In this document: positions 23,884 through 31,861 of the stretch, piece after piece
How the letters are laid out: every line of letters begins with the position of its first letter
How positions within the stretch are numbered: position 1 is the stretch's first letter
From: a bacterium
GTDB taxonomy: Bacteria; Desulfobacterota; Deferrisomatia; Deferrisomatales; Deferrisomataceae
Reading direction: 5' to 3'
Length of the DNA stretch: 37,471 bases
NCBI GenBank assembly: GCA_027021615.1
Contig: JALUTY010000060.1
Coordinates: 1-37,471 of the forward strand
The notes under the pieces: generated by a model
The model's input: only the letters and a program-made list of their open reading frames with translations
Told to the model about the DNA's origin: nothing
The model's database searches: none
Position numbers and translations under genes: made by a program

Positions 23884-26051
23884 GACTGGGCACCGTCCAA
23901 AGGCAGCTCAATGAGGAAGCGGGTCCCCCGGGGCCGGTTGTCCTGGGCCCGAATGGATCCGCCATGGTCCGATACGATGCTCTTCACGATCGCAAGCCCC
24001 AGGCCCGTGCCCCCCTCCTTGGTGGAGAAATACGGCTCGAACAGACGCTGCCGGGCCTCGGGATTGAGGCCCGGCCCGTTGTCGGCCACCGAGACCTGCA
24101 CCCCCCGGGAGGACGGGTCGTAGTCGGTGACCACCTCCACCCAAGCGTCCTCACGGCCGTGGAGGACGGCCACGGCATTGTCCAACAGGTTCACGAACAC
24201 CCGCCGCATCTGCTCCCCATCGACCAGCACGGTGGGCAGGTTCGGATCCAGGTGGACCTCGAACCGGATCTCGGGGTGGGCGGGCCGGTACAGCCCCACC
24301 ACCTCGTCCACGAGCCGGTTCAGGTCCTCGGGGCTAGGCCGGCACTCGGGCATGCGGGCGAACCGGCTGAACGCGTTCACCAGGCGTTTGAGCCCCTCCA
24401 CCTGGGCGACGATGGTGCGGGTGGCCTCGTCCAGCACGGCGCCGTCCTCCCGGTCGAGCAGGTCGGCGTACTTGCGGCGGAGCCGCTGGGCCGACAGCTG
24501 GATCGGGGTCAAGGGGTTCTTGATCTCGTGGGCCATGCGCCGGGCCACCTCCTGCCAGGCCCGTGCCCGCTGGGCCAGCACGAGATCGGTCAGGTCGTCC
24601 ACCACGGCCACCGTGCCCAGGTGCCGACCCTCGTCGTCTCGAAGCCGGGTCATGTGCACCATGAGGGTGCTGCGGCGACCCGCACCCTCCACCGTGACCT
24701 GGCGCTGGATCGTGTCGTGGCGCGACCGCTCCAGCTCCCGACCGATCTCGGTGAGGGGGCGCTCCACCTCGGGGGGGAGCACGTCCCGGTACAGCCGCCC
24801 CACGCAGTCGGGAGGAAGGCCCAGCAGGTCACAGGCCGAGGGGTTCACGGTGGTGATCCGCCCCTCCGGGTCCGCGCTCACCACCCCGGCCGTCACCCGG
24901 CTCAGCACGATCTCCATGTACCGGCGCCGCTCCTCCAGCTCGGTGTTGGCCCTCTCCAGGGTGGCCTGGGTCCGCTCCACCTCGGCCCGGCTCGCCCGCA
25001 GGTCGCGGGTCATCCGGTTGAACGAGGCCACGAGCACCCCCACCTCGTCTCGGCTGGGCACGTCCAGCTCGAAGTTGAGGTCCCCTTCGGCCACCCGCTG
25101 GGTGGCCTCTGCCAGCTTCTGGATGGGGCCGGTGATGCCCCGGGCCAGATAGAATCCAAACCATATGGCCGCGAACACGAGCAACAGGGCCACCAGAAGG
25201 AGCGGCAGGATATAACTCACCTTGATGGGGGTCCGGAGGATCTGGAGCTGGCGGTACTCCTCGAACCCCGCGGTGATCTCCTCGAGACGCTCCAGGGTCC
25301 GGCCGGGCAGGTGCACGTCGGCCACCACCACCCCACCAGACAGGGCCGGCACCGCCGCCCGGATGAAATCGCCCCGATCGGTGTTGAGGATCGTGGCGGC
25401 CTCCCGCCCATCCAACGCCTCCTTCACCGGGGCCTGGTCCACCGTGGGAGGGGGGGCCACCGGACGTCCCCGCCGGGAAGCCCACGCCAGGAGCCGTCCG
25501 TCTGGACCCAGCCGGTACACGCCGGCCAGGCCCAACGCTTCGATCCGGCGCTCCAGGTCCAGGGCTTCCGGCGATCCCGCGGCCCCAGCCACCGTGCGGG
25601 CTCCGTCCAGCACCCGGTCCTCCTGCTCCCGGTAGTAAGCCCGAGCCACTTCCAAAGCCTGGCGCAGGGCGCCCTCCACCCGATCGCTAAACCAGCTGTC
25701 GATGCTCCGGGCCAGAAACCCGGCGCTGGCCAGAAACAGCAGGGCCGTGGGAATCACGGTGATCGCCAGAAACGCCAGCACCAGCTTGGTGCGAAGCCGG
25801 GCCCCGAGCACGCCCCGTCGCCACTCAAACACCAGCTTGGTGAGGTTGCGCAGGCACAGGTAGAGCAGGAGGAGGAGCAGGAGGATGTGGAGGTTGACCA
25901 GGGCGAAGAAGCCCAGGCTCTCCCGGACCGAGACGGTCCGGAACCCCATCAGCCGCCATAGGGCGGCCGCCCCCAGGACCCAGAGGATGAGCAGGATCAG
26001 CAGCCCCCCGAGCACCAGGGGACGTCGGGCAGACCTGGCTCGCCGCGTCAT
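23880..26051 (-). CDS. ntrY: Membrane histidine kinase, NtrY-like
   Basis: 723 residues from the ATG at 26049-26051, overlapping the DUF4390 stop (ATGA). Three N-terminal membrane helices (about 11-32, 45-67, 88-113), a periplasmic region of about 165 residues, and a fourth helix near 280-300 are visible. HAMP (ITGPIQKLAEATQRVAEGDL), a coiled coil, a PAS domain (EIVLSRVTAGVVSADPEG), HisKA (phosphoacceptor in RRMAHEIKNPLTPIQLSAQR) and HATPase (VNLLDNAVAVL, DNGPGLNPE, GGTGLGLAIV) follow. This is the NtrY architecture. Its signal is unknown; relatives respond to nitrogen, redox or envelope state. It phosphorylates the NtrX-like regulator encoded next. Confidence 0.93.
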
Positions 26052-26623
26052 GGCAGGTTCCGCGGCACCTCGACCACGTACCAGGGGGTCTCCAGGTCCC
26101 ACAGGGCCACGAACGGTAGGATCCGGTGGAGCCGAAAGGGGAGCCGGAACTCCTGGAGCCGCGCCCGGATCCGCAGGAAAGCGGACGCGCCCCGCAGGGC
26201 GTCCAGGGGAAGCAGGCTCAGGCCCTCCACCCGGCCCAGCGCCGCCACGGCCCGAGCCAGGTCCGGCTCCTCCGGCCCGGCCGAGCCGTCCTCGAAGGTG
26301 ACGTGAAAGCGGTTCTGGAGGTTGTTCTTCTCAAGGGTGCGGGTCAACCGCAGGTCCACCAACACCTCATCCCGGGCCCATGCCTTGGGGCGATCGATCC
26401 GGATCCAGAAGGTAAATCGAACCGGCAGACCGCTCTCCAGGGTCTCGCGGAGCTGGGGAACCAGCGCCCCCTCCACGTGGAACGACACCAGCAGGTCCGA
26501 GCGGGGGCCCCGCTCCAACTGCACACCGTCGATATACGGGCCCCTTTCGCCAGCGGCCGAGGCCGGAGGCACCAGAAAGAGGCCCAGCACGATCAGGATC
26601 GTCGAGAGAAATCGTTGCGTCAC
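26048..26623 (-). CDS. DUF4390-like exported protein
   Basis: 191 residues from a GTG at 26621-26623 preceded by GGGGAG; a TTG at 26636-26638 would add five residues. The signal peptide runs FLSTILIVLGLFLVPPASA, then GERGPYIDGV. The mature part is beta-rich: LVSFHVEGAL, VRFTFWIRIDRPK, LRLTRTLEKNNLQNRFHVTF, and a C-terminal RLPFRLHRILPFVALWDLET. This matches DUF4390, commonly found just upstream of ntrYX-like genes. Function is unknown. Co-transcription and the ATGA overlap suggest it works with the kinase, possibly as a periplasmic accessory sensor. Confidence 0.8.
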   Translation of the reverse strand: MTQRFLSTILIVLGLFLVPPASAAGERGPYIDGVQLERGPRSDLLVSFHVEGALVPQLRETLESGLPVRFTFWIRIDRPKAWARDEVLVDLRLTRTLEKNNLQNRFHVTFEDGSAGPEEPDLARAVAALGRVEGLSLLPLDALRGASAFLRIRARLQEFRLPFRLHRILPFVALWDLETPWYVVEVPRNLP

Positions 26624-26663
26624 CGCCGGGCTCCCCAAGCCGTGGGATCACCCAAAGGCAATG

Positions 26664-26692
26664 ATTTTAGGCGACGGGTCCCGCCGGGACAA
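26664..26692 (-). promoter_or_regulatory. Candidate sigma-70 promoter of DUF4390-ntrY-ntrX with palindromic operator-like spacer
   Basis: On the minus strand TTGTCC (26687-26692) and TAAAAT (26664-26669) are separated by 17 bp, about 40 bp before the GTG start. The spacer overlaps a perfect inverted repeat, GTCCCG-C-CGGGAC (26678-26690), in a good position for a repressor. TAAAAT stands out in this GC-rich setting. Confidence 0.5.
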
Positions 26693-26856
26693 GGAGGGGG
26701 GGCGCCGACAGCGGTCCGCCGGGCCAGCACTCACCTGGCGGACTGTCTCTCCGGAGGACGGGGCGAGGGACCTTCCGGCCGAGCGCGAAGCCGGGCGCTG
26801 AGACCGGCCCTCCGGCAGGCGTATTGCCCCCGAAGCGGTGTCGGGCAAACAAAAGA

Positions 26857-26881
26857 AGCCGGCCCCAGGGGGAGACCGGCT
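26857..26881 (-). terminator. Intrinsic terminator of lpxC
   Basis: On the minus strand AGCCGG (26876-26881) pairs with CCGGCT (26857-26862) around a 13-nt loop rich in C then G. The stem runs straight into TTCTTTTGTTT. It lies 26 bp beyond the lpxC stop. Confidence 0.75.
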
Positions 26882-26906
26882 GCAGAGGGGTACGAAAGGG
26901 GGCGGT

Positions 26907-27833
26907 TCAGGCGGGGGCCGAGGCCAGCTCCGGCCTGGGGTGTCTCCACGCGGGCCTCCAGGGCTCCCGGGAGTTCGGCTCGGCGTAGGACCAGGCGTCC
27001 GGGCGGCTCAGGAGGGCCTTGACCAACCGGTCGTGAAGGGCATGGCCGCCCTTGTGTACGATCAGGTGGCCCTCGATCCGGTGGCCCATCAACGCCAGGT
27101 CGCCCACCGCATCAAGGATCTTGTGGCGCACGGGCTCGTCGGGCATCCGTAGTCCCTCGGGGTTGAGGACCCGGTCGCCTTCAACCACCACGGCGTTCTC
27201 CAGGCTGCCTCCCCGGGCCTTGCCGTTGCGGCGCAGGAACTCCACCTCGTGGAGGAACCCGAAGGTGCGGGCGGGCGCCACGGCCTCGGCGAACCGCTCC
27301 GGCGTCATGTCCAGGAAGAAGTGTTGGCTCCCCGGAAACCGACCATCGAAGTCGATAGAGTAGGTCACCCGGAACCCCCGGGCGGGCCGGATCAGGCAGA
27401 ACTTGTCCCCCTGTCGCACCCGCATCGGCTTCTCGATCCGGATCGTACGCCTTGCCCGCCCCAGGGGCCGCACCCCTGCGGCGAGCAAGGCCTCCACGTA
27501 CGGCAACGCGCTCCCGTCCAGGATCGGCAGCTCGGGGCCGTCCACCTCGATGCGGGCGTTGTCCACCCCCAGCCCGGCCAGGGCAGCGAGGCAGTGCTCC
27601 ACCGTGGACACCTGGACCCCGTCGAGGCCCAGCACCGTAGCCAGGGTGGTGTCGGTCACGAACCGGCTCTCGGCCGGGATCTCCACCTCTGGAGACAGAT
27701 CGGTCCGGACGAACCGGAGCCCCGCATCGGCCGGGGCCGGAGCGATCCGCATCCTCACGGTCTCGCCGGTGTGCAGGGCCACCCCCTTCAGGTGCACCGA
27801 CCGCTTCACGGTCGTTTGAAACGTCTCGCTCAT
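26907..27833 (-). CDS. lpxC: UDP-3-O-acyl-N-acetylglucosamine deacetylase
   Basis: 308 residues from the ATG at 27831-27833 with GGGAGG about 10 nt upstream; the longer open frame is discarded. LpxC catalyses the committed, zinc-dependent step of lipid A synthesis, which shows this is an outer-membrane organism. Conserved: GVALHTG (18-23), STVEHCLAAL (zinc H80, with E79), DGSALPYVEAL, RTFGFLHEVE, and VRHKILDAVGDLAL (H237, D241). HKGGHALH supplies catalytic H264. It ends with a short unconserved tail. It is a single gene with its own terminator and a sigma-54-like promoter upstream. Confidence 0.96.
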   Translation of the reverse strand: MSETFQTTVKRSVHLKGVALHTGETVRMRIAPAPADAGLRFVRTDLSPEVEIPAESRFVTDTTLATVLGLDGVQVSTVEHCLAALAGLGVDNARIEVDGPELPILDGSALPYVEALLAAGVRPLGRARRTIRIEKPMRVRQGDKFCLIRPARGFRVTYSIDFDGRFPGSQHFFLDMTPERFAEAVAPARTFGFLHEVEFLRRNGKARGGSLENAVVVEGDRVLNPEGLRMPDEPVRHKILDAVGDLALMGHRIEGHLIVHKGGHALHDRLVKALLSRPDAWSYAEPNSREPWRPAWRHPRPELASAPA

Positions 27834-27895
27834 CGCGTTGATTCCTCCCGTACGGGCCCGGGCAGCCGCGCCCGAGATCACCAAAGGGCACTGCC

Positions 27896-27912
27896 AAGCA
27901 AGCGGCGTGCCC
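27896..27912 (-). promoter_or_regulatory. Candidate sigma-54 (-24/-12) promoter upstream of lpxC
   Basis: On the minus strand GGGCACG-CCGC-TTGCTT matches the consensus TGGCACG-N4-TTGCW at every position but the first, with exact GG/GC spacing. It lies about 63 bp upstream of the lpxC ATG. An NtrC-family activator (NtrX) is encoded nearby. Assigned by pattern match only. Confidence 0.45.
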
Positions 27913-28135
27913 AACTAAAGACGAAGACCTGACCTCAGACAACGCATCGAAATCACCGGGAGAGGGCTGACACGGACCGGGTGCGACAGCTCGGCAGTGG
28001 CATCTTTTCCACGCGCCGCCCTTCCGGAGTGGCCGAAACGCAACAGCACTCCCCGTGTAAACCCCTGACCCTTGCCGTGCGTCCCCATGGGCACAACGCC
28101 GCGGCAACCGACCCGAACGTCGCCCGTTCTTCCAT

Positions 28136-28345
28136 GCAGCTCCCGCTGGGAGGCTAGGAGGCTGGGATGCTAAGAGGCTTGAAAACATTAGCGCTTTCCA
28201 AGCGTTCCAAGCACGACCCCGCCCCTTTGGCGTCATCTGGCGGTCCGGGGCATGGGGCCTGGATTTGGCTAGGCGGCTGGCCAGGTCCCGAGCCTCGACT
28301 CCAATGCCTCGGGGGCATGGGGCCTGCCGGAGCGGCCGCCCCCCT
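28136..28345 (+). repeat. Dispersed intergenic repeat, copy C (composite)
   Basis: Octamers (28146-28181: GGGAGGCT, AGGAGGCT, GGGATGCT, AAGAGGCT) lead into the core TTGAAAACATTAGC with GCTTTCCAAGCGTTCCAAGC, identical over those 20 bp to copy A. Next is GCATGGGGCCTGGATTTGGC and TAGGCGGC (shared with copy B), then GGGCATGGGGCCTGCCGGAG (28314-28333), shared with the ends of the 12299-12483 element. It is therefore a mosaic of all modules seen elsewhere. Confidence 0.85.
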
Positions 28346-28372
28346 AACAGGCCGAGGCCCCTGAGATTTTTC

Positions 28373-28405
28373 TAGTTTCTAGTTTCTGGTGTCTAGCCCC
28401 CCCCG
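28373..28405 (+). repeat. Heptamer array ending in a C8 tract upstream of the lipoprotein gene
   Basis: Units CTAGTTT, CTAGTTT and CTGGTGT, then CTAG, run directly into eight C (28398-28405), 61 bp before the lipoprotein ATG. Unit count and the C run could alter spacing of a promoter here, though no promoter is obvious. Confidence 0.8.
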
Positions 28406-28466
28406 GACGCTACCGGGTACCTTCCCTTGTTGCCCGGCCCCACAGAGGGGCCCGAGGAGGCTTCCA

Positions 28467-30290
28467 ATGAAAGGACGACCACTGTTGCACCCAGCCCTGT
28501 CCGTTGCCGCCGCAACCCTCTCGCTGCTCCTGGCCGCCTGCGGCGGGACCGGCTCCACCACCTCGTCGCCCTCGTCCGACGGGGGCGAGGTGCTCGTCGG
28601 CCTGACCGATGCCGAGGGAGACTTCCTCCGGTATGAGGTGGACGTGGAGGCTCTGGAGCTCACCCGGGCCGACGGCACCGCGGTGGAGACGATCCCCCTG
28701 GACACCCGCGTCGATTTCGCCCAACTCACCGATCTGACCGAGTTCGTCACGGCAGCCACCGTGCCCGACGGCACGTACGTGGCGGCCAGACTCACCCTGG
28801 ACTACACGAACGCCCTGATCGAGGTGGAGGGGGATGACGGCTCGGCCCTGCAGGCCGTGGCCGTGGGCGAGGACGGCACACCCCTGGACACCCTCGAGCT
28901 GGACGTGACCCTGGACAACGCGAACCACCTGGTGGTGGTCCCTGGGACCCCCGCGATGCTGACCCTGGACTTCGACCTGTCGGCGAACCACGAGGTGGAC
29001 CTCTCCACCTCCCCGCCCACGGTCACTGTGCAGCCGACCCTGCACGCCGCCGTGGAGCCCGACCCCTCCAAGATCCATCGGGTTCGGGGGCTCCTTGGGT
29101 CGGTGGACGAGGAGACCGGCACGTTCCGGGTGCTGCGTCCGCCGTTCCGGAGCCCCCGGCGTCCCGTCCGGTCCATCGCCGTGGCCACCTCGGAGAGCAC
29201 CGAGTTCCAGGTGAACGGGGTGAGCGCCTCGGGAGCCGAGGGCCTGGCCCTGTTGGCCGAGGCCTCCGCCGATCCGGCCGTGGCGGTGGTGGTACGGGGC
29301 AGCCTGGACGGGGAGACCGGCACGTTCCGGGCCTCCGAGGTTCTGGCAGGATCCAGCGCGCCCGGGGGAGAGCACGACGGCATGATCGGCGTGGTTGTGG
29401 CCCGGGACGACACCTCGTTCACGGTTCGGGGGACGGCCCTCGACCGGAGCATGGGAGCCCTGTTCCTGGGCGAGGACGTGACCGTGACCTGGACGGATGA
29501 CGTGGTCGTGACCCGAGCCCTGGATCCGAACGGTGCCTACTCGCCGACCGACGTGTCCGTGGGGCAGCGGGTGCGAGTCCTGGGCACCTACTCGGACGAC
29601 GGTGAGATGCCCGCGTTCCAGGCCAAGCGCATTCGGCTGCTCGTGACCCGGATCGCGGGCACGGTGAACGATGTACAGGAAGGGGAGGTCCGGCTCGCCC
29701 TGGAGCACATCGAGGGACGTCGGCCCGACGCCTTCGACTTCACGGGGACCGGCTCCACCCCGGAGGAAGATGCCGACCCCACCGACTACCAGGTAAGCAC
29801 CGGTGGCCTCTCCCTGGACGCCGTGGCCGCTGGGGCGCCGGTGCGGGCGTTCGGGTTCATGACCCCGTTCGGCCAGGCGCCACCGGACTTCGAGGCCATG
29901 ACCGTGGCCGACTACTCTGAGGCAACGGCCCGGCTCCGGGTGCGGTGGACGCAGGGAAGTGGCGCGGAGATCTCGGTGGCGGAGACGGGTCTCACCCTGG
30001 ACCTCAGCGACGCGGGTGCGCTCCGCCACGTGTTCCGGGGCGGCATCGCCACAGAGCTCGCCGCGGAGCCCGCGCCCACTGTGGCGCCGGAGAACCCGGA
30101 ACGCGGGCTGTTCGTCATCCACCGGCGGGGGGAGCCCACCGAGGTGTACGGCCGGTACGCCGACTTCGCCGACGCTCTCGGGGCCGGGCTGGCCGGCGGG
30201 GGTCATGTGGCGTTCCTGTCGGGGCTCGGCACGTTCGACTCCGAGACCCAGGCCCTCACGGCCCGGCGAATCTTCGTGCGGCTCCGGTGA
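28467..30290 (+). CDS. Large lipoprotein with DUF4382-like and DUF5666-like domains
   Basis: 607 residues. The ATG is preceded by GAGGAGG; the longer open frame is not used because the signal peptide begins here. The lipobox is SLLLAAC with C25. After a Ser/Thr/Gly linker, residues 37-195 (LVGLTDAEGDFLRYEVDVEA and onward) resemble DUF4382. The remainder holds repeated beta modules of DUF5666 type: RGLLGSVDEETGTFRVL, GVVVARDDTSFTVRG and IAGTVNDVQEGEVRLALE, with GETGTFRASEVLA between. The composition is acidic with almost no cysteine. It is probably anchored to the outer membrane; function is unknown. It stands alone, followed by a strong hairpin, and its upstream region carries repeat copy C and a C8 tract. 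Confidence 0.85.
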   Translation: MKGRPLLHPALSVAAATLSLLLAACGGTGSTTSSPSSDGGEVLVGLTDAEGDFLRYEVDVEALELTRADGTAVETIPLDTRVDFAQLTDLTEFVTAATVPDGTYVAARLTLDYTNALIEVEGDDGSALQAVAVGEDGTPLDTLELDVTLDNANHLVVVPGTPAMLTLDFDLSANHEVDLSTSPPTVTVQPTLHAAVEPDPSKIHRVRGLLGSVDEETGTFRVLRPPFRSPRRPVRSIAVATSESTEFQVNGVSASGAEGLALLAEASADPAVAVVVRGSLDGETGTFRASEVLAGSSAPGGEHDGMIGVVVARDDTSFTVRGTALDRSMGALFLGEDVTVTWTDDVVVTRALDPNGAYSPTDVSVGQRVRVLGTYSDDGEMPAFQAKRIRLLVTRIAGTVNDVQEGEVRLALEHIEGRRPDAFDFTGTGSTPEEDADPTDYQVSTGGLSLDAVAAGAPVRAFGFMTPFGQAPPDFEAMTVADYSEATARLRVRWTQGSGAEISVAETGLTLDLSDAGALRHVFRGGIATELAAEPAPTVAPENPERGLFVIHRRGEPTEVYGRYADFADALGAGLAGGGHVAFLSGLGTFDSETQALTARRIFVRLR

Positions 30291-30311
30291 GGGGAATCCG
30301 AGCATCTCGGA

Positions 30312-30340
30312 GGGAGAGCCCGGGCTTGCCGGGCTCTCCC
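30312..30340 (+). terminator. Perfect 12-bp stem after the lipoprotein gene
   Basis: GGGAGAGCCCGG (30312-30323) and CCGGGCTCTCCC (30329-30340) with a 5-nt loop, 21 bp after the stop. There is no long T-tract (TCTATGG follows), so it may act as an mRNA 3'-end stabiliser or a weak bidirectional terminator. Confidence 0.6.
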
Positions 30341-30431
30341 TCTATGGCCCCAGCGATCAAATAGGCGCCTCGCCCCGGATCGGAGGGCAAGGGACCTGCC
30401 TCCGGAAAAACGCGCCTGTCTTGTTGCCGGG

Positions 30432-30602
30432 TCAATAGCGCGCCGGATCCACCCACTCCAAGAACTTCGCCAGGCCGGCGGCCATGGCGTAGAACAGCGC
30501 TGCCCAGAACGCCATGTGGAGGAACTTCCGGAACGGGGAGCGGTTTCCCAGCACCCCGGAGTCCTTCTCCTCCGGCGTGTCCTTGTTCTCCGAAGCGCTC
30601 AC
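30432..30602 (-). CDS. Small membrane protein coupled to a histidine kinase gene
   Basis: 56 residues. The GTG start (30600-30602) overlaps the kinase TGA (GTGA, 30599-30602). An acidic N-terminus (SASENKDTPEEKDSG) precedes a basic turn (NRSPFRKFL). One hydrophobic helix follows (HMAFWAALFYAMAAGLAKFL), and the protein ends EWVDPARY. Coupled translation with a kinase that itself lacks membrane segments suggests a membrane partner or anchor for it. No known family. Confidence 0.7.
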   Translation of the reverse strand: MSASENKDTPEEKDSGVLGNRSPFRKFLHMAFWAALFYAMAAGLAKFLEWVDPARY

Positions 30603-31657
30603 GGCTCTTCTCTCCCTCGGTCGCGGTCCGTGCCGCCGGAGGCCGGGATCTCCATCCAGAACCGGCTCCCCCCCGACGGCAGGTTCTCTGCCCCAACCCG
30701 CCCTCCGTGCATGCGCACCAGCTCCCGGCAGATGTGGAGCCCCAAGCCGTGGCCCCGCCCCACCGTCCGCGCCAACTTCCCTTGGCGGTACCGGTCGAAC
30801 AGGCAGGCCATGGCCTCCGAATCGACCCCCGGCCCCTCGTCATCCACCTCGAACCGCACCCGGCCGGCCTCCTCCCACACCCGCAGCCGCACGGTCTTTC
30901 CCGACGGCGTGAACTTGACCGCGTTCTGGAGCAGGTTCCCCAGGGCTTGGGCAAGGCGGTCCGGGTCGGCGGTGATCTCCCGATCGGGCACCTCGCCCTG
31001 CACCTTCACGGACACCCCTTTGCCCTGCGCCACCGAGGCGTGGAGGGCCACGACCCGATCGACGAACTCCCGAAGCCGAACCGGCCCGGGCTCGAACGGA
31101 AGCCGTCCCTGCTCCAGCCGACGCGCCGTCAGAAGGTCGTCCACCAGCCGGTTCATGGCCGCCACGGCCTGGAGGATGCGATCCACGTACTCCTGCTGGC
31201 GGGGGGTCAGTCCGTCCGTGCCGGCCGAACGCTGCAGGAGCTGGGCGAACCCCTGGATCGCCACCAAGGGTGTGCGCAGATCGTGGGCAACGATGCTGAG
31301 GAGCTCCTCCTTCTGATCCCTCAGCTCCGCCAGCCGCTGGTCCCTCTCCCGGAGGGCGTCGCGGATCGCCAGCAGCCTCTCCCGGCTCTGCTCCAGGGCC
31401 TCCCCCAGGCCCGCGGGGGCCCCGCTTCCCGCGGCCAGGGCCCGACGGGCCTTGGCGGCCGAGTGGAGCAACCCCTCCTCCCCGCGAGCCTCCCGCAGCA
31501 CCTCCCCCAACAGGGCCTCGGCCTCCTCCCAGGCGAGCCATGGGCCCCACGAGGCCCCTTGGTCCAGCTGCGCCCTTAGACGGCACACCTCCTCGGCCAG
31601 TGCCTCCCGTTCGTCCTCCAGCTCCTGGATCCGGCGTTTGTCGTCCTGGGTTCCCAT
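30599..31657 (-). CDS. Soluble sensor histidine kinase with N-terminal coiled coil
   Basis: 352 residues from the ATG at 31655-31657. There is no signal peptide, membrane helix, PAS or GAF domain. Residues 1-120 are largely coiled coil (KRRIQELEDEREALAEEV; EALEQSRERLLAIRDALRER). HisKA follows with phosphoacceptor H125 in SIVAHDLRTPLVAIQGFAQL. The HATPase has NLLQNAVKFTPSGKTV, DDEGPGVDSEAM and GHGLGLHICRELV. The cognate regulator is not adjacent. The 4-bp overlap with the small membrane protein gene makes that protein its likely partner. The upstream gap (31658-31861) holds a GGGACC-GCA-GGTCCC hairpin at 31674-31688. Confidence 0.9.
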   Translation of the reverse strand: MGTQDDKRRIQELEDEREALAEEVCRLRAQLDQGASWGPWLAWEEAEALLGEVLREARGEEGLLHSAAKARRALAAGSGAPAGLGEALEQSRERLLAIRDALRERDQRLAELRDQKEELLSIVAHDLRTPLVAIQGFAQLLQRSAGTDGLTPRQQEYVDRILQAVAAMNRLVDDLLTARRLEQGRLPFEPGPVRLREFVDRVVALHASVAQGKGVSVKVQGEVPDREITADPDRLAQALGNLLQNAVKFTPSGKTVRLRVWEEAGRVRFEVDDEGPGVDSEAMACLFDRYRQGKLARTVGRGHGLGLHICRELVRMHGGRVGAENLPSGGSRFWMEIPASGGTDRDRGREEP

Positions 31658-31861
31658 GAGGTGCCTCCCACGAGGGACCGCAGGTCCCCCTTACGGCTGG
31701 GGGATCTCGTCCCTTCGTCGGTCGCGGTCTGACCTGATTCTACCCGCACTCTCCGGGACGTTGCCAGGGCGCGGCTTGGCATGGAACCCGCCTCGACAGG
31801 GCTTGCCCCGCCGGTCGGGGGCGTCCACAATAGGCGGCCCTTCTCCCTTCGGAGGCGTGCC

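Larger units (their letters stand above)
26624..26906. other. Intergenic stretch between DUF4390 and lpxC
   Basis: About 280 bp. It holds the candidate promoter at 26664-26692 and the lpxC terminator at 26857-26881. I see no gene in the remaining 26693-26856. Confidence 0.7.
27834..28466. other. Divergent intergenic region between lpxC and the lipoprotein gene
   Basis: About 630 bp with no recognisable gene on either strand. It contains the sigma-54-like site (27896-27912), repeat copy C (28136-28345), a heptamer array with C8 tract (28373-28405) and a leader hairpin GGCCCC-ACAGA-GGGGCC (28437-28453). I see nothing identifiable in 27913-28135. Confidence 0.7.

Noticed and set aside
28410-30305. 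A 631-residue antisense open frame opposite the lipoprotein gene
   Set aside because: His/Gly/Arg-rich with no recognisable domain or ribosome-binding site. The plus-strand gene has a signal peptide and domains, so this is its shadow.
31658-31861. Region upstream of cobQ inspected for a cobalamin riboswitch
   Set aside because: I see no B12-box-like element; only a short GGGACC-GCA-GGTCCC hairpin.
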